Of a stretch of 5,767 nt of DNA, positions 5,417 to 5,767 are shown in pieces (the stretch's first letter is position 1; each line of letters opens with the position of its first letter). The notes under the pieces were generated by a model, which ran no database searches, was not told where the DNA came from, and was given only the letters and a program-made list of their open reading frames with translations. The DNA comes from DATBIS01 sp036556805 (GTDB lineage: Bacteria > Actinomycetota > UBA4738 > HRBIN12), in assembly GCA_036556805.1 (NCBI GenBank), contig DATBIS010000100.1:1-5767 (forward strand), in the 5' to 3' direction. The position numbers and the translations under genes were made by a program.

Positions 5417-5767
5417 GTGAAGCTCACCGTGCTGGGTTCGGGAGTCCGGGCACCGTTCGTCCTGCGCGGGCTCGTCGCAAGCCAGAAGGACCTCGGGCTC
5501 GACGAGGTCGTGCTGCACGACACCGACCACGAGCGGCTCGAGATCATGGGGGCGCTCGGCGCGCACCTCTGCGAGGAATGGGGCGGCACGTTCGAGGTAC
5601 GGGGCGAACGCGACCCGCGCGCCTCGATCGAGGGCGCGAGGTTCGTCTTCTCCGCGATCCGGCCCGGACAGGAGGCCGCGCGCGCGATCGACGAGGAGGT
5701 CCCGCTCAAGCACGGCGTGCTCGGACAGGAGACGACCGGCCCCGGCGGGTTCGCGATGGCGCTCCGC
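5417..5767 (+). CDS. Glycoside hydrolase family 4 enzyme, 6-phospho-glycosidase-like (3' part outside window)
   Basis: The first 117 codons of a GH4 enzyme. This family uses NAD+ and a divalent metal, usually Mn2+, to cleave glycosides by an oxidation-elimination route, with substrates such as 6-phospho-glucosides, phosphorylated chitobiose or galactosides. Visible features are the nucleotide-binding start KLTVLGSGVRAPFVLRGL (2-19), VVLHDTDHERLEIM (31-44) with acidic residues expected at the end of strand 2, and the family signature IRPGQEAARAIDEEVPLKHGVLGQETTGPGG (81-111). The metal and catalytic residues of the middle and C-terminal parts (the family is about 420-450 residues) lie beyond the edge. 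The GTG start is 7 nt after the nagB stop; it lacks a good Shine-Dalgarno sequence, so reinitiation is likely. Substrate cannot be read from this part; nagB beside it suggests an amino-sugar glycoside. Confidence 0.93.
   Translation, partial: MKLTVLGSGVRAPFVLRGLVASQKDLGLDEVVLHDTDHERLEIMGALGAHLCEEWGGTFEVRGERDPRASIEGARFVFSAIRPGQEAARAIDEEVPLKHGVLGQETTGPGGFAMALR

Noticed and set aside
4570..5709. A 379-codon minus-strand open frame opposite nagB and the GH4 start.
   Set aside because: It crosses several real genes on the other strand, has no family motif and a biased Arg/Ser/Pro composition.

Overview
The window is high-GC bacterial DNA, tightly packed with genes. Genes in each run overlap by one to four bases and GTG/TTG starts are common. 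The gene types (a GntR/HutC regulator, a lipoprotein sugar-binding protein, a family-4 glycosidase) and the base composition fit an actinobacterium or another high-GC lineage. This is a composition and context judgement only; no marker gene fixes the taxonomy.

Layout: two divergent operons leave one control region of about 235 bp (3682-3916). Leftward, on the minus strand, lies a complete carbohydrate ABC importer: a lipoprotein solute-binding protein (about 3681-2278), a MalF/UgpA-type permease (2281-1313), a MalG/UgpE-type permease (1316-486), and the 5' part of an MsiK/UgpC/MalK-type ATPase (486-1, cut by the window edge). Rightward, on the plus strand, lie a GntR/HutC-family regulator with a UTRA ligand domain (3917-4675), a glucosamine-6-phosphate deaminase (NagB family, 4675-5409), and the 5' part of a glycoside hydrolase family 4 enzyme (5417 to the right edge).

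Together these look like an uptake and catabolism unit for an amino sugar or amino-sugar oligosaccharide. The importer would bring the sugar in, GH4 would cleave it, NagB would convert glucosamine-6-phosphate to fructose-6-phosphate plus ammonia, and the GntR protein would control both operons in response to a sugar phosphate. No kinase and no nagA are visible, so the pathway is incomplete here and the substrate is an inference.

The least expected feature is in and beside the divergent control region: four related inverted repeats of the form (C/T)GAC-N8-GTCG, arranged as two pairs with 25-26 bp between centres. One pair is built into a 42-bp nested dyad with TTGATCAA at its exact centre, and the best candidate start codon of the binding protein lies inside that centre. 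The repeats do not resemble the DasR/NagR-type operator expected for this regulator family, so either the operator is unusual or another factor or an RNA structure acts here.
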